Assembly: GCA_963730115.1 (NCBI GenBank)
Contig: CAVSQM010000003.1
Location: forward strand, 50,309-114,308
Direction of reading: 5' to 3'
Source: DASQFQ01 sp963730115
Lineage (GTDB): Bacteria > Actinomycetota > Thermoleophilia > Solirubrobacterales > Solirubrobacteraceae
DNA length: 64,000 bases
Program-made: the position numbers and the translations under genes
In this document: positions 51,394-60,458 of the stretch, piece after piece
Numbering within the stretch: the stretch's first letter is position 1
Layout of the letters: each line of letters starts with the position of its first letter
Notes under the pieces: generated by a model
Database searches by the model: none
The model's input: only the letters and a program-made list of their open reading frames with translations
What the model was told of the DNA's origin: nothing

Positions 51394-53264
51394 GGCGTCG
51401 GGGTCGGGGTCGGTGAGGCGTCCGGGTCCGGATCGAGGTCCGGAGGCTCGAACTGCCCGATCACGATGGTCACGCGAGAGCCCTTGTCGCGCTGCTCGCC
51501 CGCCGGCGGCGTCGTCTCGAGCACGGTGTCGTCGCCGTCGGGCCCGTCGAGCTGCTGCTCGCGGCGGCGCACCTCGAAGCCCGCCGCTTCGAGCAGCCGG
51601 GCCGCGTCGTCGGCCTCCTCCCCGAGCACGTCCGGCACCTCGACCTGCTCGGGCTCCTTGGCGATCGTCAGCGTGACCGTCGCGCCCTTGTCGACCTCGG
51701 TCCCGGCCGCCGGCGCCATCGCGAGCACGGTGCCCGGCTCCTCCTCGTCGTCCTCGCGGTCGGTGAACGACACCTGCAGCCCGCGCGACTCGAGCGCCTG
51801 CTCGGCCTCGTCGCGGTTCTGGCCGACCACGTCCGGCAGCTCCACCTTGCGCGGCCCGCGCGAGACCACGAGCGTGACCGTGCTGCCGCGCTCGATCCGC
51901 GTGCGCTCGGGCGGCGACGTCTCGATCACCCGGTTCGACCGCACGTCATCGCTGTACTCGCGGCGCACGTCGACCTTGAAACCCGCGTCCTCGAGCTGCT
52001 TCTCCGCCGCGTTCCGCGGAGAGCCGCGCACGAACGGGATCGTCGCCTCGCCCGGCCCGCTGGAGACGATGATCGTCACCGTCGCGCCCTCCTCGGCCTC
52101 CTGCCCCGGCTGCGGCCGCTGCGTCGCCACGCGGTCGGCGGGCACGCTGTCGGAGCGCACGTTCTCGACGTTCACCTCGAAGCCCTGGTTCTGCAGGATC
52201 TGGGCCGCGGTGCCCGAGCGCCGCCCGACCACGTCCTCCACCGGGACCTTCTCGGGCACCAGCAGCAGGTAGGCGCCGATCCCGATCCCCACGAGCGCCA
52301 GCACGGCGAGCAGCCACCACAGCCAGCGCAGGTTGCGGCGGTCGGCCTCCTCGAGGTCGGCGACCGCCGCGGGCAGCCCCGGATACGTCCCCGTGTGCGG
52401 CGCGATCCGCGTGTACTCGCCGGTCCCGGGCGGGATGCCGCGCGCCTGCTCGAGCGCTTCGATGAACTCCTCGGCGTCGGCGAAGCGGAAGGCCGGGTCC
52501 TTCTGGAGCGCCCGCATCACAACGTCCTCGAGCTGGTCCGACACCGCCGCGTTGAAGTCCGACGGCGGCACCGGCTCCTCGCTCACCTGCTTCAAGGCGA
52601 TCGTGACCGCCGACTCGGCGTCGAACGGCACCCGCCCGGTCAGCAGCTCATACAGGACGACGCCGATCGAGTAGAGGTCGGAGCGCGCGTCGACCGGGTG
52701 GCCCTGGGCCTGCTCGGGCGACAGGTACTGCGCGGTGCCCATGATCGAGCCGGTCTCGGTCATGTCCGACGCGCCGGCGCGGGCGATCCCGAAGTCGGTG
52801 ACCTTCGCGCGCCCCTCGTCGTCGACGATCACGTTGTGGGGCTTGATGTCCCGGTGCACGATCCCGCGCCGGTGCGCGAAGCGCGCCGCCTTGAGGATCT
52901 GGATCACGATGTCGATCGCGCGATCCGGGTCGAGCGCGCCGTCCTGGCGGACGACCTGCTTCAGCGAGCGCCCCTCCAGGTACTCCATCGCGATGTAGTA
53001 GGTGCCGTCGAACTCGCCGCGGTCGTAGACCGCCACGACGTTCGGGTGCTGGAGCCCCGCCGCGCTCGACGCCTCGCGCCGGAACCGCTCGACGAACTCG
53101 TCGTCCTCGGCGAAGCGCCGGTACAGCAGCTTCAGCGCCACCCGGCGGCCGAGCTGCAGGTCCTCCGCGCAGTACACGTCCGCCATCCCGCCCGAGCCGA
53201 TGCGGTTGAGCACCTTGTAGCGCTCGTCCACGACCGTGTCGCGCGCGATGCCGTGGACGCTCAT
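51390..53264 (-). CDS. pknB: PASTA-repeat Ser/Thr protein kinase PknB
   Basis: 624 aa. Kinase domain about 10-275 (GSGGMADVYCAED, catalytic HRDIKPHNVIVD, DFGIARAGASDMTETGSIMGTAQYLSPEQAQG with the phospho-Thr segment). One helix at about 320-342, then four PASTA domains (about 345-610; each with a PDVVGxxxxEAxxxL-like start) and a Pro/Asp tail. PASTA domains bind muropeptides or lipid II. It controls septum and wall synthesis in actinobacteria together with the PP2C phosphatase encoded upstream. Coupled by ATGA overlaps to pbpA and ddl. Confidence 0.97.
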   Translation of the reverse strand: MSVHGIARDTVVDERYKVLNRIGSGGMADVYCAEDLQLGRRVALKLLYRRFAEDDEFVERFRREASSAAGLQHPNVVAVYDRGEFDGTYYIAMEYLEGRSLKQVVRQDGALDPDRAIDIVIQILKAARFAHRRGIVHRDIKPHNVIVDDEGRAKVTDFGIARAGASDMTETGSIMGTAQYLSPEQAQGHPVDARSDLYSIGVVLYELLTGRVPFDAESAVTIALKQVSEEPVPPSDFNAAVSDQLEDVVMRALQKDPAFRFADAEEFIEALEQARGIPPGTGEYTRIAPHTGTYPGLPAAVADLEEADRRNLRWLWWLLAVLALVGIGIGAYLLLVPEKVPVEDVVGRRSGTAAQILQNQGFEVNVENVRSDSVPADRVATQRPQPGQEAEEGATVTIIVSSGPGEATIPFVRGSPRNAAEKQLEDAGFKVDVRREYSDDVRSNRVIETSPPERTRIERGSTVTLVVSRGPRKVELPDVVGQNRDEAEQALESRGLQVSFTDREDDEEEPGTVLAMAPAAGTEVDKGATVTLTIAKEPEQVEVPDVLGEEADDAARLLEAAGFEVRRREQQLDGPDGDDTVLETTPPAGEQRDKGSRVTIVIGQFEPPDLDPDPDASPTPTPTP

Positions 53265-54685
53265 GCGCCGAGCGCCTCCAGCACCTGCTTGGCGATCGGC
53301 GCCGCGTCGACGCCGCCCGTCCCGCCCTGGACGCGCTCGAGCACCACGGCGATCGCGAAGTCGTTGGTGAAGCAGATGAACCAGGCGTCGTTGATGTCGC
53401 GCTCCACGTCGATCTCCGCAGTGCCGGTCTTCCCGGCCACGTCGACGCCCTCGAGCGCCGCCGCCGTGCCGGTGCCCTCCTTGACGACCTGCCTCATCAT
53501 CCCGGTCAGCTCGCGCGCCGTGTCCTCGTTCATGACCCTCTCGGCGCGTTCGCCCTCGATCTCGTCCTGCGTACGGCCGTCGGGATCGACGATCTTCTGC
53601 GTGATGTGCGGCTCCATGCGCACGCCGCCGTTGGAGATCGTGGCCGCCACCGTCGCCATCTGCAGCGGCGTGACGAGCAGCTTGTCCTGGCCGATGGCCA
53701 TGCGGCCGACGTCGATCCGCGGCGAGCGCGGCGCCAGCAGCCGGCCGCCCGCGCCCCGCTCGCCCGACGCCAGCAGCTGGTCGGACGGCAGATCGATCGG
53801 TGGCTGCTTGTAGAAGCCGTACTTGGTCATGTACTCGGCCATCGTGGCCTTGCCGAGCTTCTCACCGACCTCGGCCCACGCGGTGTTGACCGAGTTGGTC
53901 AGGGCGTCGGTCAGCGTGATGTTGCCGAAATCCTCGCCTCCGAAGTTGTTCAGCGGGACACCCGAGATCTCCTTGCCGTTCTCGCCGCTGACCGTCGATT
54001 CGGGGGTGTATTCGCCGCTGTCGAGCGCCGCCGTCGCGGTCACGACCTTGAACGTGGAGCCCGGCGGATAGCCGGCCTGCGTCGCGCGGTTGACGAGCGG
54101 CGAGTTCGCGTCGTCGCTCGAGAGCTCCTTGAACTTGTCGCCCTCGTCGAGGTTGTTGGGGTCGTAGGAGGGCACCGAGGCCATCACCAGCACCTTGCCG
54201 CTGCTCGGCTCGAGCGCCACGACTGCGCCCTTGCGCCCCGCCAGGCCGTCGATCGCGGCGCGCTGGCCCTTCACGCTCAGCGTCGTGCGGATCGAGTCGC
54301 CGACCCCGCGCTCGCCGAGCAGCGAGTCGACCGCCCCGATCAGCTCGGTGCGGCGCCCGGTCAGCGGGTCGTTGCGGAACTCCTCGAGCCCGGAGCGCCC
54401 GAGCTTCGTGAACGAGTAGCCGATCGCGTGGGCGAACGTCGAGTCGGTCGGATAGGTCCGCCGGTAGCGCTCGTCGTCGATCTTGACGCTGCGCGCCACC
54501 ACCCTGCCGTCGGCAGCGCGGATGGTGCCGCGCTTGATCCGCTCCTCGGCCAGCAGCGGGCGCCGGTTGGCGGTGTTCTCGCGCAGGTCCTTGGCCCCGA
54601 ACACGGCCCACCACGACGTGGCGAACACGAGCACGCCGAACAGCAGCGCGAAGAAGGCGTAGAGGCGGACGATCGGCCCGTTCAT
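53261..54685 (-). CDS. pbpA: class B penicillin-binding protein (PbpA type)
   Basis: 474 aa. One N-terminal helix (VRLYAFFALLFGVLVFATSWWAVFG), a dimerisation/pedestal region (NRRPLLAEERIKRGTIRAADG), and a transpeptidase domain with active-site Ser in PGSTFK, SxN in TNSVN and KTG in VAGKTGTAE. It cross-links peptidoglycan in partnership with the SEDS protein encoded just upstream (4-nt overlap). The length and context match mycobacterial PbpA. Confidence 0.96.
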   Translation of the reverse strand: MNGPIVRLYAFFALLFGVLVFATSWWAVFGAKDLRENTANRRPLLAEERIKRGTIRAADGRVVARSVKIDDERYRRTYPTDSTFAHAIGYSFTKLGRSGLEEFRNDPLTGRRTELIGAVDSLLGERGVGDSIRTTLSVKGQRAAIDGLAGRKGAVVALEPSSGKVLVMASVPSYDPNNLDEGDKFKELSSDDANSPLVNRATQAGYPPGSTFKVVTATAALDSGEYTPESTVSGENGKEISGVPLNNFGGEDFGNITLTDALTNSVNTAWAEVGEKLGKATMAEYMTKYGFYKQPPIDLPSDQLLASGERGAGGRLLAPRSPRIDVGRMAIGQDKLLVTPLQMATVAATISNGGVRMEPHITQKIVDPDGRTQDEIEGERAERVMNEDTARELTGMMRQVVKEGTGTAAALEGVDVAGKTGTAEIDVERDINDAWFICFTNDFAIAVVLERVQGGTGGVDAAPIAKQVLEALGA

Positions 54686-55980
54686 CGCAGGTGCGCCGGC
54701 CTTCGCGCGCGGTCGGAGATCAGCATCAGCAGCGCCAGCAGGACGAAGTTGGCGACGATCGAGGAGCCGCCGTAGGACACGAACGGCAGCGTCACGCCGG
54801 TCAGCGGGATCACCTTCGTGACGCCGCCCACGATCACGAACACCTGCAGGGCGAACACCGACGTCAGCCCCGCCGCCAGCAGCTTCGAGAACGAGTCCGG
54901 CGCGATCATCGCGGTCTTCATGCCGCGCTCGGTGAACAGCAGGTAGACGAGCAGCAGCCCGCACGCGCCCGCGAGCCCGAGCTCGTTGACGATCACCGAG
55001 TAGATGAGGTCGGTGTCGGCCGCCGGCAGCAGCGGCGTGCCGCCCACCGACAGCAGCGCCTGCCCGAAGCCGGTGCCGAACAGGCCGCCGTCGGCCTGCG
55101 CGAACAGGGACTGGGCGATCTGGTAGCCCTCGCGCTCGACCAGCTGCGGCTTGAACGGGTCCTGCCAGATCGCCACGCGGTCCTGGATGTGGCCGGTGAT
55201 CTGGTACATCACCCACGCGCCGGCCGAGAACATCACGAGCCCGACGACGACGAACGAGAAGCGGTTGGTGGCGACGTAGAGCAGCGCCAGGAAGCCGCCG
55301 AAGTACATGACCGACGAGCCGATGTCGCGGATGAAGAAGAGCAGGAACATCGCCGCGCCCCACACCACCAGCAGCGGGCCGAAGTGCTTGAGCGGCGGCA
55401 CGGTGATCCCCGCGATCCGCCGCGCGCCCTGCACCAGCAGCTGGCGGTTGTCGCGCAGGTAGGCCGCGAGGAAGATGACGATCGCGAGCTTGCCGAACTC
55501 CGCGGGCTGGAAGGAGAAGGAGCCGATCCCGACGCCGAGGTAGGCGCCGTTGACCTGCTGGCCGATCCCCGGCAGGCGCGGCAGCAGGAGCAGCGCCAGC
55601 CCGGCCCCCGCGATCGTGTAGCGGTAGCGCTCGAGGACCCGGAAGTCCTTGAGGAACACGATCGTGAGCGTGAAGAGGACGAGCCCGAACGCGAACCAGC
55701 CGGCCTGGCGGATCGCCTTCTCGGGGTCGAGCCGGTAGATCACCACCAGCCCGAAGCAGGCGAGCACGGCGGCGAGCGGCAGCATGTACGGGTCCGCGTA
55801 GGGCAGCCGGAAGCGCACGACGAGGTGGGTCGCGACGCAGACGCCGAGGAAGACCGCGCCGTAGGTCAGCGAGACGTCGGAGAGCTGCTGCGACTCCTGG
55901 ATGAAGATCGCGGCGAAGCCGGCTGCCACGAGCAGCGATGCAGGGACCAGCGCGAGCAGCTCGCGGTTGCGGGCGCTCAT
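54682..55980 (-). CDS. rodA: SEDS glycosyltransferase RodA/FtsW
   Basis: 432 aa from ATG 55980. About ten helices, with the family blocks RLDPEKAIRQAGWFAFGL, VNGAYLGVGIGSFSFQPAEFGKLAIVIFLA (equivalent to the NGA/RW..QPSE region), RDIGSSVMYFGGFLALLYV and VTLPFVSYGGSSIVANFVLLALL near the end. It polymerises lipid II glycan strands. It sits 10 nt after the phosphatase gene and overlaps pbpA. FtsW is the alternative name; cluster position favours RodA. Confidence 0.95.
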   Translation of the reverse strand: MSARNRELLALVPASLLVAAGFAAIFIQESQQLSDVSLTYGAVFLGVCVATHLVVRFRLPYADPYMLPLAAVLACFGLVVIYRLDPEKAIRQAGWFAFGLVLFTLTIVFLKDFRVLERYRYTIAGAGLALLLLPRLPGIGQQVNGAYLGVGIGSFSFQPAEFGKLAIVIFLAAYLRDNRQLLVQGARRIAGITVPPLKHFGPLLVVWGAAMFLLFFIRDIGSSVMYFGGFLALLYVATNRFSFVVVGLVMFSAGAWVMYQITGHIQDRVAIWQDPFKPQLVEREGYQIAQSLFAQADGGLFGTGFGQALLSVGGTPLLPAADTDLIYSVIVNELGLAGACGLLLVYLLFTERGMKTAMIAPDSFSKLLAAGLTSVFALQVFVIVGGVTKVIPLTGVTLPFVSYGGSSIVANFVLLALLMLISDRARRPAHLR

Positions 55981-55990
55981 GTCGCCTGCC

Positions 55991-57382
55991 TCACTCGATC
56001 TGGCCGCGCTCGAGCGCGACAACGAGGTTCTCGGCGTCGTCCTTGGAGCGCAGCTTGTGATCGGTGAACGTCGAGCGGCGTGCCGGCGGCACGTCGTCGA
56101 TGGTCACGCCGGAGCCGGCGTAGCGCGTGTAGAGCTCGATGCCGAACGGCAGGTCGTAGGGCAGGCCCTGGAAGATCGCGATCGTGCGGTCGTCGCCCGG
56201 GTCGGTGCCGACGAAGTAGACGGCCCGCGAGGCCATCCAACCGCCGGCCAGGATCAGGACGATGATGGCGAAGGTCACGATCAGCCCGACAGGGACGCGG
56301 CGGCGGCGCTTGCGGGAGGGCTTGGCTGCGTCGGCGGGAAGCGGAGCGGTGCGGCGGGGCGGGTCCTCCTCCGGAGCGGCTCCCGCCGCGGGTTCCTCAG
56401 GCGGCGGCTCCTCGGGCGGGGCGTCGGCGGTCTCGCCGCCGGGGCGGATGGCCGACAGCGCGACGGTACCGCTGCGGCGGTAGTCGTCCTCGACGTTGTC
56501 GGACACCTCGGACGAGCGGATCACGTCGTCGTCGCTGACGCCCGACGGCCGCGAGGTGCCCTGGCGCGGCGCCGGCACCGCGTCGCCCTCGAACGTCTCG
56601 TACTCGGTCGTGTCGGCGTCCTGGGTCGGGGCCGGGGCGGCCGCGGCGGCTGCCTCGCCGCTGCGCGGCTCGACCTCCTCGAGCCGGAACAGGATCACCG
56701 TGATGTTGTCGCGCCCGCCCGCGGCGTTGGCGGCGTCGATCAGCCGCTTGCCGAGCGTCTCCAGCGAGTCGGCCTCGTCGAACAGCGGGCGCAGCTTCGG
56801 CTCGTGGACCATCGAGGTGAGGCCGTCGGAGCAGAGCAGGAAGAGGTCGCCGGCCTTCGCCGGGAAGATGTCGATGTCGACCTGGACGCTGGCCTCCGGG
56901 CCCAGCGCGCGGGTGATCACCGAGCGCTGCGGGTGCTGCTCGGCCTGCTCCTCGGTGAGCTTGCCGCGCGCGACCAGCTCGCCGACCAGCGAGTGGTCCT
57001 TGGTCAGCCGGACCAGGTCGCCGTTGCGCAGCAGGTAGGCGCGGGAGTCGCCGACGTGGGCGACGATCACCTCGTCGTCGTCGACGTAGGCGGCGGTCGT
57101 GGTGGTGCCCATGCCGTGCAGCGACTCGTCGGCGCGCGCCTTGTCGTGGATGCGCTTGTTGGCCTGCTCGATGACGCTGACCAGCGCCTCGGGCAGCGAG
57201 CCGTTGGGCAGCTCCGCGTCGAACGAGCGCACCGCGATCTCCGACGCGACCTCGCCGGCCTGCGCGCCGCCCATGCCGTCGGCGACCACGAACAGCGGCG
57301 CGCGCACGAAGAAGTTGTCCTCGTTGCCCTGCCGTTGGCGGCCGAGGTCGGAGGCGTACCAGTGCTCTGCGATGCGCAACAT
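55991..57382 (-). CDS. pstP: PP2C-family Ser/Thr phosphatase (PstP type)
   Basis: 463 aa. The N-terminal 240 residues are PP2C: SDLGRQRQGNEDNFFV, metal-binding ADGMGG (34-39), MGTTTTAAYVDDDEVIVAHVGDSRAY, LLCSDGLTSMV and GRDNITVILF. Then ~110 disordered residues, one helix (VGLIVTFAIIVLILAGGWMA) and a small outer domain. It dephosphorylates the kinases and their targets, closing the loop with PknB. It lies between fhaB and rodA in the classic order. Confidence 0.96.
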   Translation of the reverse strand: MLRIAEHWYASDLGRQRQGNEDNFFVRAPLFVVADGMGGAQAGEVASEIAVRSFDAELPNGSLPEALVSVIEQANKRIHDKARADESLHGMGTTTTAAYVDDDEVIVAHVGDSRAYLLRNGDLVRLTKDHSLVGELVARGKLTEEQAEQHPQRSVITRALGPEASVQVDIDIFPAKAGDLFLLCSDGLTSMVHEPKLRPLFDEADSLETLGKRLIDAANAAGGRDNITVILFRLEEVEPRSGEAAAAAAPAPTQDADTTEYETFEGDAVPAPRQGTSRPSGVSDDDVIRSSEVSDNVEDDYRRSGTVALSAIRPGGETADAPPEEPPPEEPAAGAAPEEDPPRRTAPLPADAAKPSRKRRRRVPVGLIVTFAIIVLILAGGWMASRAVYFVGTDPGDDRTIAIFQGLPYDLPFGIELYTRYAGSGVTIDDVPPARRSTFTDHKLRSKDDAENLVVALERGQIE

Positions 57383-57400
57383 GCGGTAGGTGGCGGTGGT

Positions 57401-57904
57401 CTAGCGCTCGAAGGTGAACTCGGAGTCGCCGATGCGGATGCGGTCGCCCACGTGCAGTGGTTGCGGCCCGCGCAACGGCTCCCCGTTCAGATAGGTCCCG
57501 TTGGTTGACCCTAGATCCTCCAGCACCACGACGTCCCCCTGCGGCACCAGTCGCGCGTGCGAGGTGGAGGCGAACGAGTCCTCCAGCCGGATGTCGACCT
57601 GGTCGCCGCGGCCCAGCACGGCGCCGTCCGAGAGGTCATAGGCGACCCCGTCGCGCAGCCCCGCCGCGGTCTCGACGCGCAGGCGCGGGGCGCCGAGGTC
57701 GCCGTCGCCGCTCAGACCCGAGGAGGCGACGTGCATGCCGGTGGCGTCCTCGTACGACGGCCCGCCGCCGCCGCGCTCGGCCCCGTCGTCGCGGCCGCTG
57801 CTGCGCAGGTCCTTGAGCGCCGAGCGCGCCATCCACAGCAGGAACAGGTAGAGGATGGCGATGAAGCCGAACTTCAGCGCGACGGCGACCGGGTCGAGGG
57901 TCAC
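57401..57904 (-). CDS. fhaB: FHA-domain protein FhaB
   Basis: 167 aa, GTG start overlapping fhaA (4 nt). One N-terminal helix (LKFGFIAILYLFLLWMARSAL), a Gly/Asp-rich linker, and a C-terminal FHA domain (about 90-167): GAVLGRGDQVDIRLEDSFASTSHARLVP and LEDLGSTNGTYLNGEPL. FHA domains bind phosphothreonine. Membrane-anchored FhaB recruits phosphorylated partners to the division and elongation machinery. Confidence 0.95.
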   Translation of the reverse strand: MTLDPVAVALKFGFIAILYLFLLWMARSALKDLRSSGRDDGAERGGGGPSYEDATGMHVASSGLSGDGDLGAPRLRVETAAGLRDGVAYDLSDGAVLGRGDQVDIRLEDSFASTSHARLVPQGDVVVLEDLGSTNGTYLNGEPLRGPQPLHVGDRIRIGDSEFTFER

Positions 57905-58665
57905 TGTCTCTCCAGCTGGAAGACGATCTCGGAGGTGCCGAGGGTGATCGTGTCCCCGTCGCGCAGCGATTGCGCGCCCGTGATCCGCCGGCCGTTGACC
58001 TTGACGCCGTTGGTGGAGCCGAGGTCGCGGACCGTCCAGGAGGCGCCCGAGGGGCGCACCTCGGCGTGCTGGCGCGAGACGTTGGGGTCGTCGACCTGCA
58101 CGTCGGCCTCGCGCGAGCGGCCGAGGACGGCGCCCTTGGCGCCGAGCACGCTCGTGCGCCCGTCGACGCGCAGGCGCGCGCCGCGGCGGCGCGGATCCGG
58201 CTCGGCGAGCGGTTCGGCGATCCGGCTCGAGGTCGAGTAGACCATCGTGTGGCCGTGGTCGCCCTGGCTCGGGGCGTCGGAGTCGGCATCCTCGGCGCTG
58301 CGCACGAGCCGCGCCTGGATGCCGAACTCGCCGAGCCGCAGCTCGTCGTCGGTCTCGAACTCGATCGACGGGCGCGTGAGCAGCGCGATCCGCTCGCGGC
58401 GGGCGTGCTCGAGCAGGTAGCCCGACAGCTCGCGCCGCAGCTCGCTCTCGTAGCCCTCGAACTGCTCGCGATCCTGCCGCGAGAGCCAGACCACGTACTC
58501 GTTCGGCGCGTAGGTGCGCGACAGCGAGGAGACCTTGTGCTGCTCCATCTCACGGGCCAGCTTGCGCGCGATCTCGACCGGGCGCACCTCCGACTTGAAG
58601 GCGCGCGAGAACGTCCCCTCGACGAGGCCCGCGAGCTTGGACTCGAGATTGCGCAGCACGCTCAT
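57901..58665 (-). CDS. fhaA: FhaA (DUF3662 + FHA domain protein)
   Basis: 254 aa. The N-terminal DUF3662 (LRNLESKLAGLVEGTFSRAF, KLAREMEQHKV, YAPNEYVVWLSRQD; about 1-120) is typical of FhaA, followed by a linker and an FHA domain (about 175-254: VLGRSREADVQVDDPNVSRQHAEVR, DLGSTNGVKVNG). In mycobacteria FhaA binds the phosphorylated MviN pseudokinase. It lies six bases after the upstream kinase gene. Confidence 0.95.
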   Translation of the reverse strand: MSVLRNLESKLAGLVEGTFSRAFKSEVRPVEIARKLAREMEQHKVSSLSRTYAPNEYVVWLSRQDREQFEGYESELRRELSGYLLEHARRERIALLTRPSIEFETDDELRLGEFGIQARLVRSAEDADSDAPSQGDHGHTMVYSTSSRIAEPLAEPDPRRRGARLRVDGRTSVLGAKGAVLGRSREADVQVDDPNVSRQHAEVRPSGASWTVRDLGSTNGVKVNGRRITGAQSLRDGDTITLGTSEIVFQLERQ

Positions 58666-58671
58666 GCGTGC

Positions 58672-60363
58672 CTAGGAGTATGAGAGGTCAAGTTCCTCGG
58701 TCGTGCCGTGAACCCATCTCCAACCCACGGCGATGATGCCCGCTCCGACGGCTCCCGCAACCAGCCCGTGCGGCGTCGCGCCGGTCACCGCGACCCCCAG
58801 CGAGGCGGTCGCGGCCGCCAGCCCGGCCGACCAGGTGGTGGCGCCGACGATGTCGGCGGGCAGCGAGCGGCCGCGCACCATCCACGGCATGACGACGGCC
58901 GCCGCGGCCCACAGCGGCAGCAGCAGCGGCGCTCCTGAAGTGACGACGGTGCTGATGACCTCCGCCGTCACGCTGGCGGCGCCGTCGAAGCTCGATCGCT
59001 CCGGGAGACCGGGCACCCCGAGCAGCAGCGTGTGCCCGAGCAGCGGCTCGGCGAGCAGCAGCCACCAGGCGCCGCAGGCGGCGACGCCGCCGCGCACCCA
59101 GGCGCTGCGAGCGGTGCCGGCCAGCGCCGGGAAGGCGCCGGCCAGCCCGACGAGGCCGAGCAGCGGGGCGAGCGCGGGCGCCGACCAGGCGATCGCGGCG
59201 CCGCGGATCAGCAGCGGCGGCAGCACGACGGCGAGGAAGACGATCAGCGCGGCGCCGACGCGCGGTGAGGAGCCGAGCGTCATGCAGACGAGCGTCGCCG
59301 TGGCGGCGAGGATCCAGCCGCCGCCCGGCAGCAGCGCGACCAGGATCGCCGCGCCGAGGCCGGCACCGACGGCGGGCAGCGAGGAGTCGGGCAGCAGGCC
59401 GGCCAGGGCGAGGCCCACCAGCAACCCGGTGCCGACCGCCGCGGCGGCGCGTGCGCTCCACGGCGGCAGCTCGTACGCGTCCTCGAGCGGGTGCGGGGCG
59501 ACGGTGCCGCCGTCGTCGGAGACGTCGGGCAGCGCCTCGGCGAGCGCGTCGGCGAGGTCGATCAGGCCGCCGCGCTCGTCGGGGTCCGGGCGCAGGGTGC
59601 GGTCGAGCGCCGTGCACAGCTCCGGCGGCAGGTCGCCGCGCTTGCCGCGCAGCGGCGGCTGCACCATGCCGACGCGGCGCAGCGTGGCGGCCGGCGACCC
59701 GGCGCGCACCGGGTTGACGCCCGCCAGCGCCTCATAGAGCACGAGGCCGAGCGCGTAGAGGTCGCAGCGCTCGTCGACGCGCTCGCCGGCGGCCTGCTCG
59801 GGCGCCATGTAGGCCAGCGTGCCGACCACGTCGCCGGTCCGGGTCAGCGGCTCGTCGCCGGCCAGGTGGGCGACGCCGAAGTCGGTCAGCTTGGCCGCGC
59901 CGTAGGGCGAGCGCGGGCGCTCGGGGACCATCACGTTCTGCGGCTTGACGTCGCGGTGGATGACGCCGCGCTCGTGGGCGTGGGCCAGCGCGTCGGCCAG
60001 CGCGAGCCCGATCCGCAGCACGTCGCGGTCCGAGACGGCCCCGGCCGCCTCGAGCTGCGCCAGCGTCGAGCCGACCACGAGCTCGGAGACGAGGAAGCGC
60101 GAGCCGTCCTCCTCGCCCGCGTCGAACACCGAGACGATGCCCGGGTGGTCGAGGCGCGCGACCGCGTGCGCCTCGCGGCGGGCGCGCTCATCGGCGCGGC
60201 CGTCGGAGGGGATCGCCTTCACGGCCACGGAGCGGCCGAGGCGCTCGTCGCGCGCCTCGTAGACCGTGCCGAAGCCGCCGGCGCCGATGCGCGGGCCCAG
60301 CCGGTAGCGCCCGAGCGCCAGCGACGGATCGGCCTGCGCGACGAGCTCTTCCGTGACCTGCAT
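58672..60363 (-). CDS. Ser/Thr protein kinase fused to a polytopic membrane domain
   Basis: 563 aa from ATG 60363, with AAAGGAC ten bases upstream. The cytoplasmic kinase domain (about 18-280) is complete: GAGGFGTVYEARD, AVKAIPSD, HRDVKPQNVMVPE, DFGVAH, GTLAYMAPEQAAGE. It is followed by about eight hydrophobic helices from residue ~325 (first AAAAVGTGLLVGLALAGLLP; last VAGAVGAGIIAVGW) with no PASTA or other outer domain. The membrane part has no recognised family. It heads the fhaA-fhaB-pstP-rodA-pbpA-pknB-ddl row, taking a place where standard clusters have no kinase. Confidence 0.92.
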   Translation of the reverse strand: MQVTEELVAQADPSLALGRYRLGPRIGAGGFGTVYEARDERLGRSVAVKAIPSDGRADERARREAHAVARLDHPGIVSVFDAGEEDGSRFLVSELVVGSTLAQLEAAGAVSDRDVLRIGLALADALAHAHERGVIHRDVKPQNVMVPERPRSPYGAAKLTDFGVAHLAGDEPLTRTGDVVGTLAYMAPEQAAGERVDERCDLYALGLVLYEALAGVNPVRAGSPAATLRRVGMVQPPLRGKRGDLPPELCTALDRTLRPDPDERGGLIDLADALAEALPDVSDDGGTVAPHPLEDAYELPPWSARAAAAVGTGLLVGLALAGLLPDSSLPAVGAGLGAAILVALLPGGGWILAATATLVCMTLGSSPRVGAALIVFLAVVLPPLLIRGAAIAWSAPALAPLLGLVGLAGAFPALAGTARSAWVRGGVAACGAWWLLLAEPLLGHTLLLGVPGLPERSSFDGAASVTAEVISTVVTSGAPLLLPLWAAAAVVMPWMVRGRSLPADIVGATTWSAGLAAATASLGVAVTGATPHGLVAGAVGAGIIAVGWRWVHGTTEELDLSYS

Positions 60364-60458
60364 GGCGAGCCGTCCTTTCGCCGCGCGCGCGAGCCCCCCT
60401 CCTTGCCGCAAGCCCGCCTGCGGTCGGAACCGCCGACCGCCTCGGCATACTTCACGCC

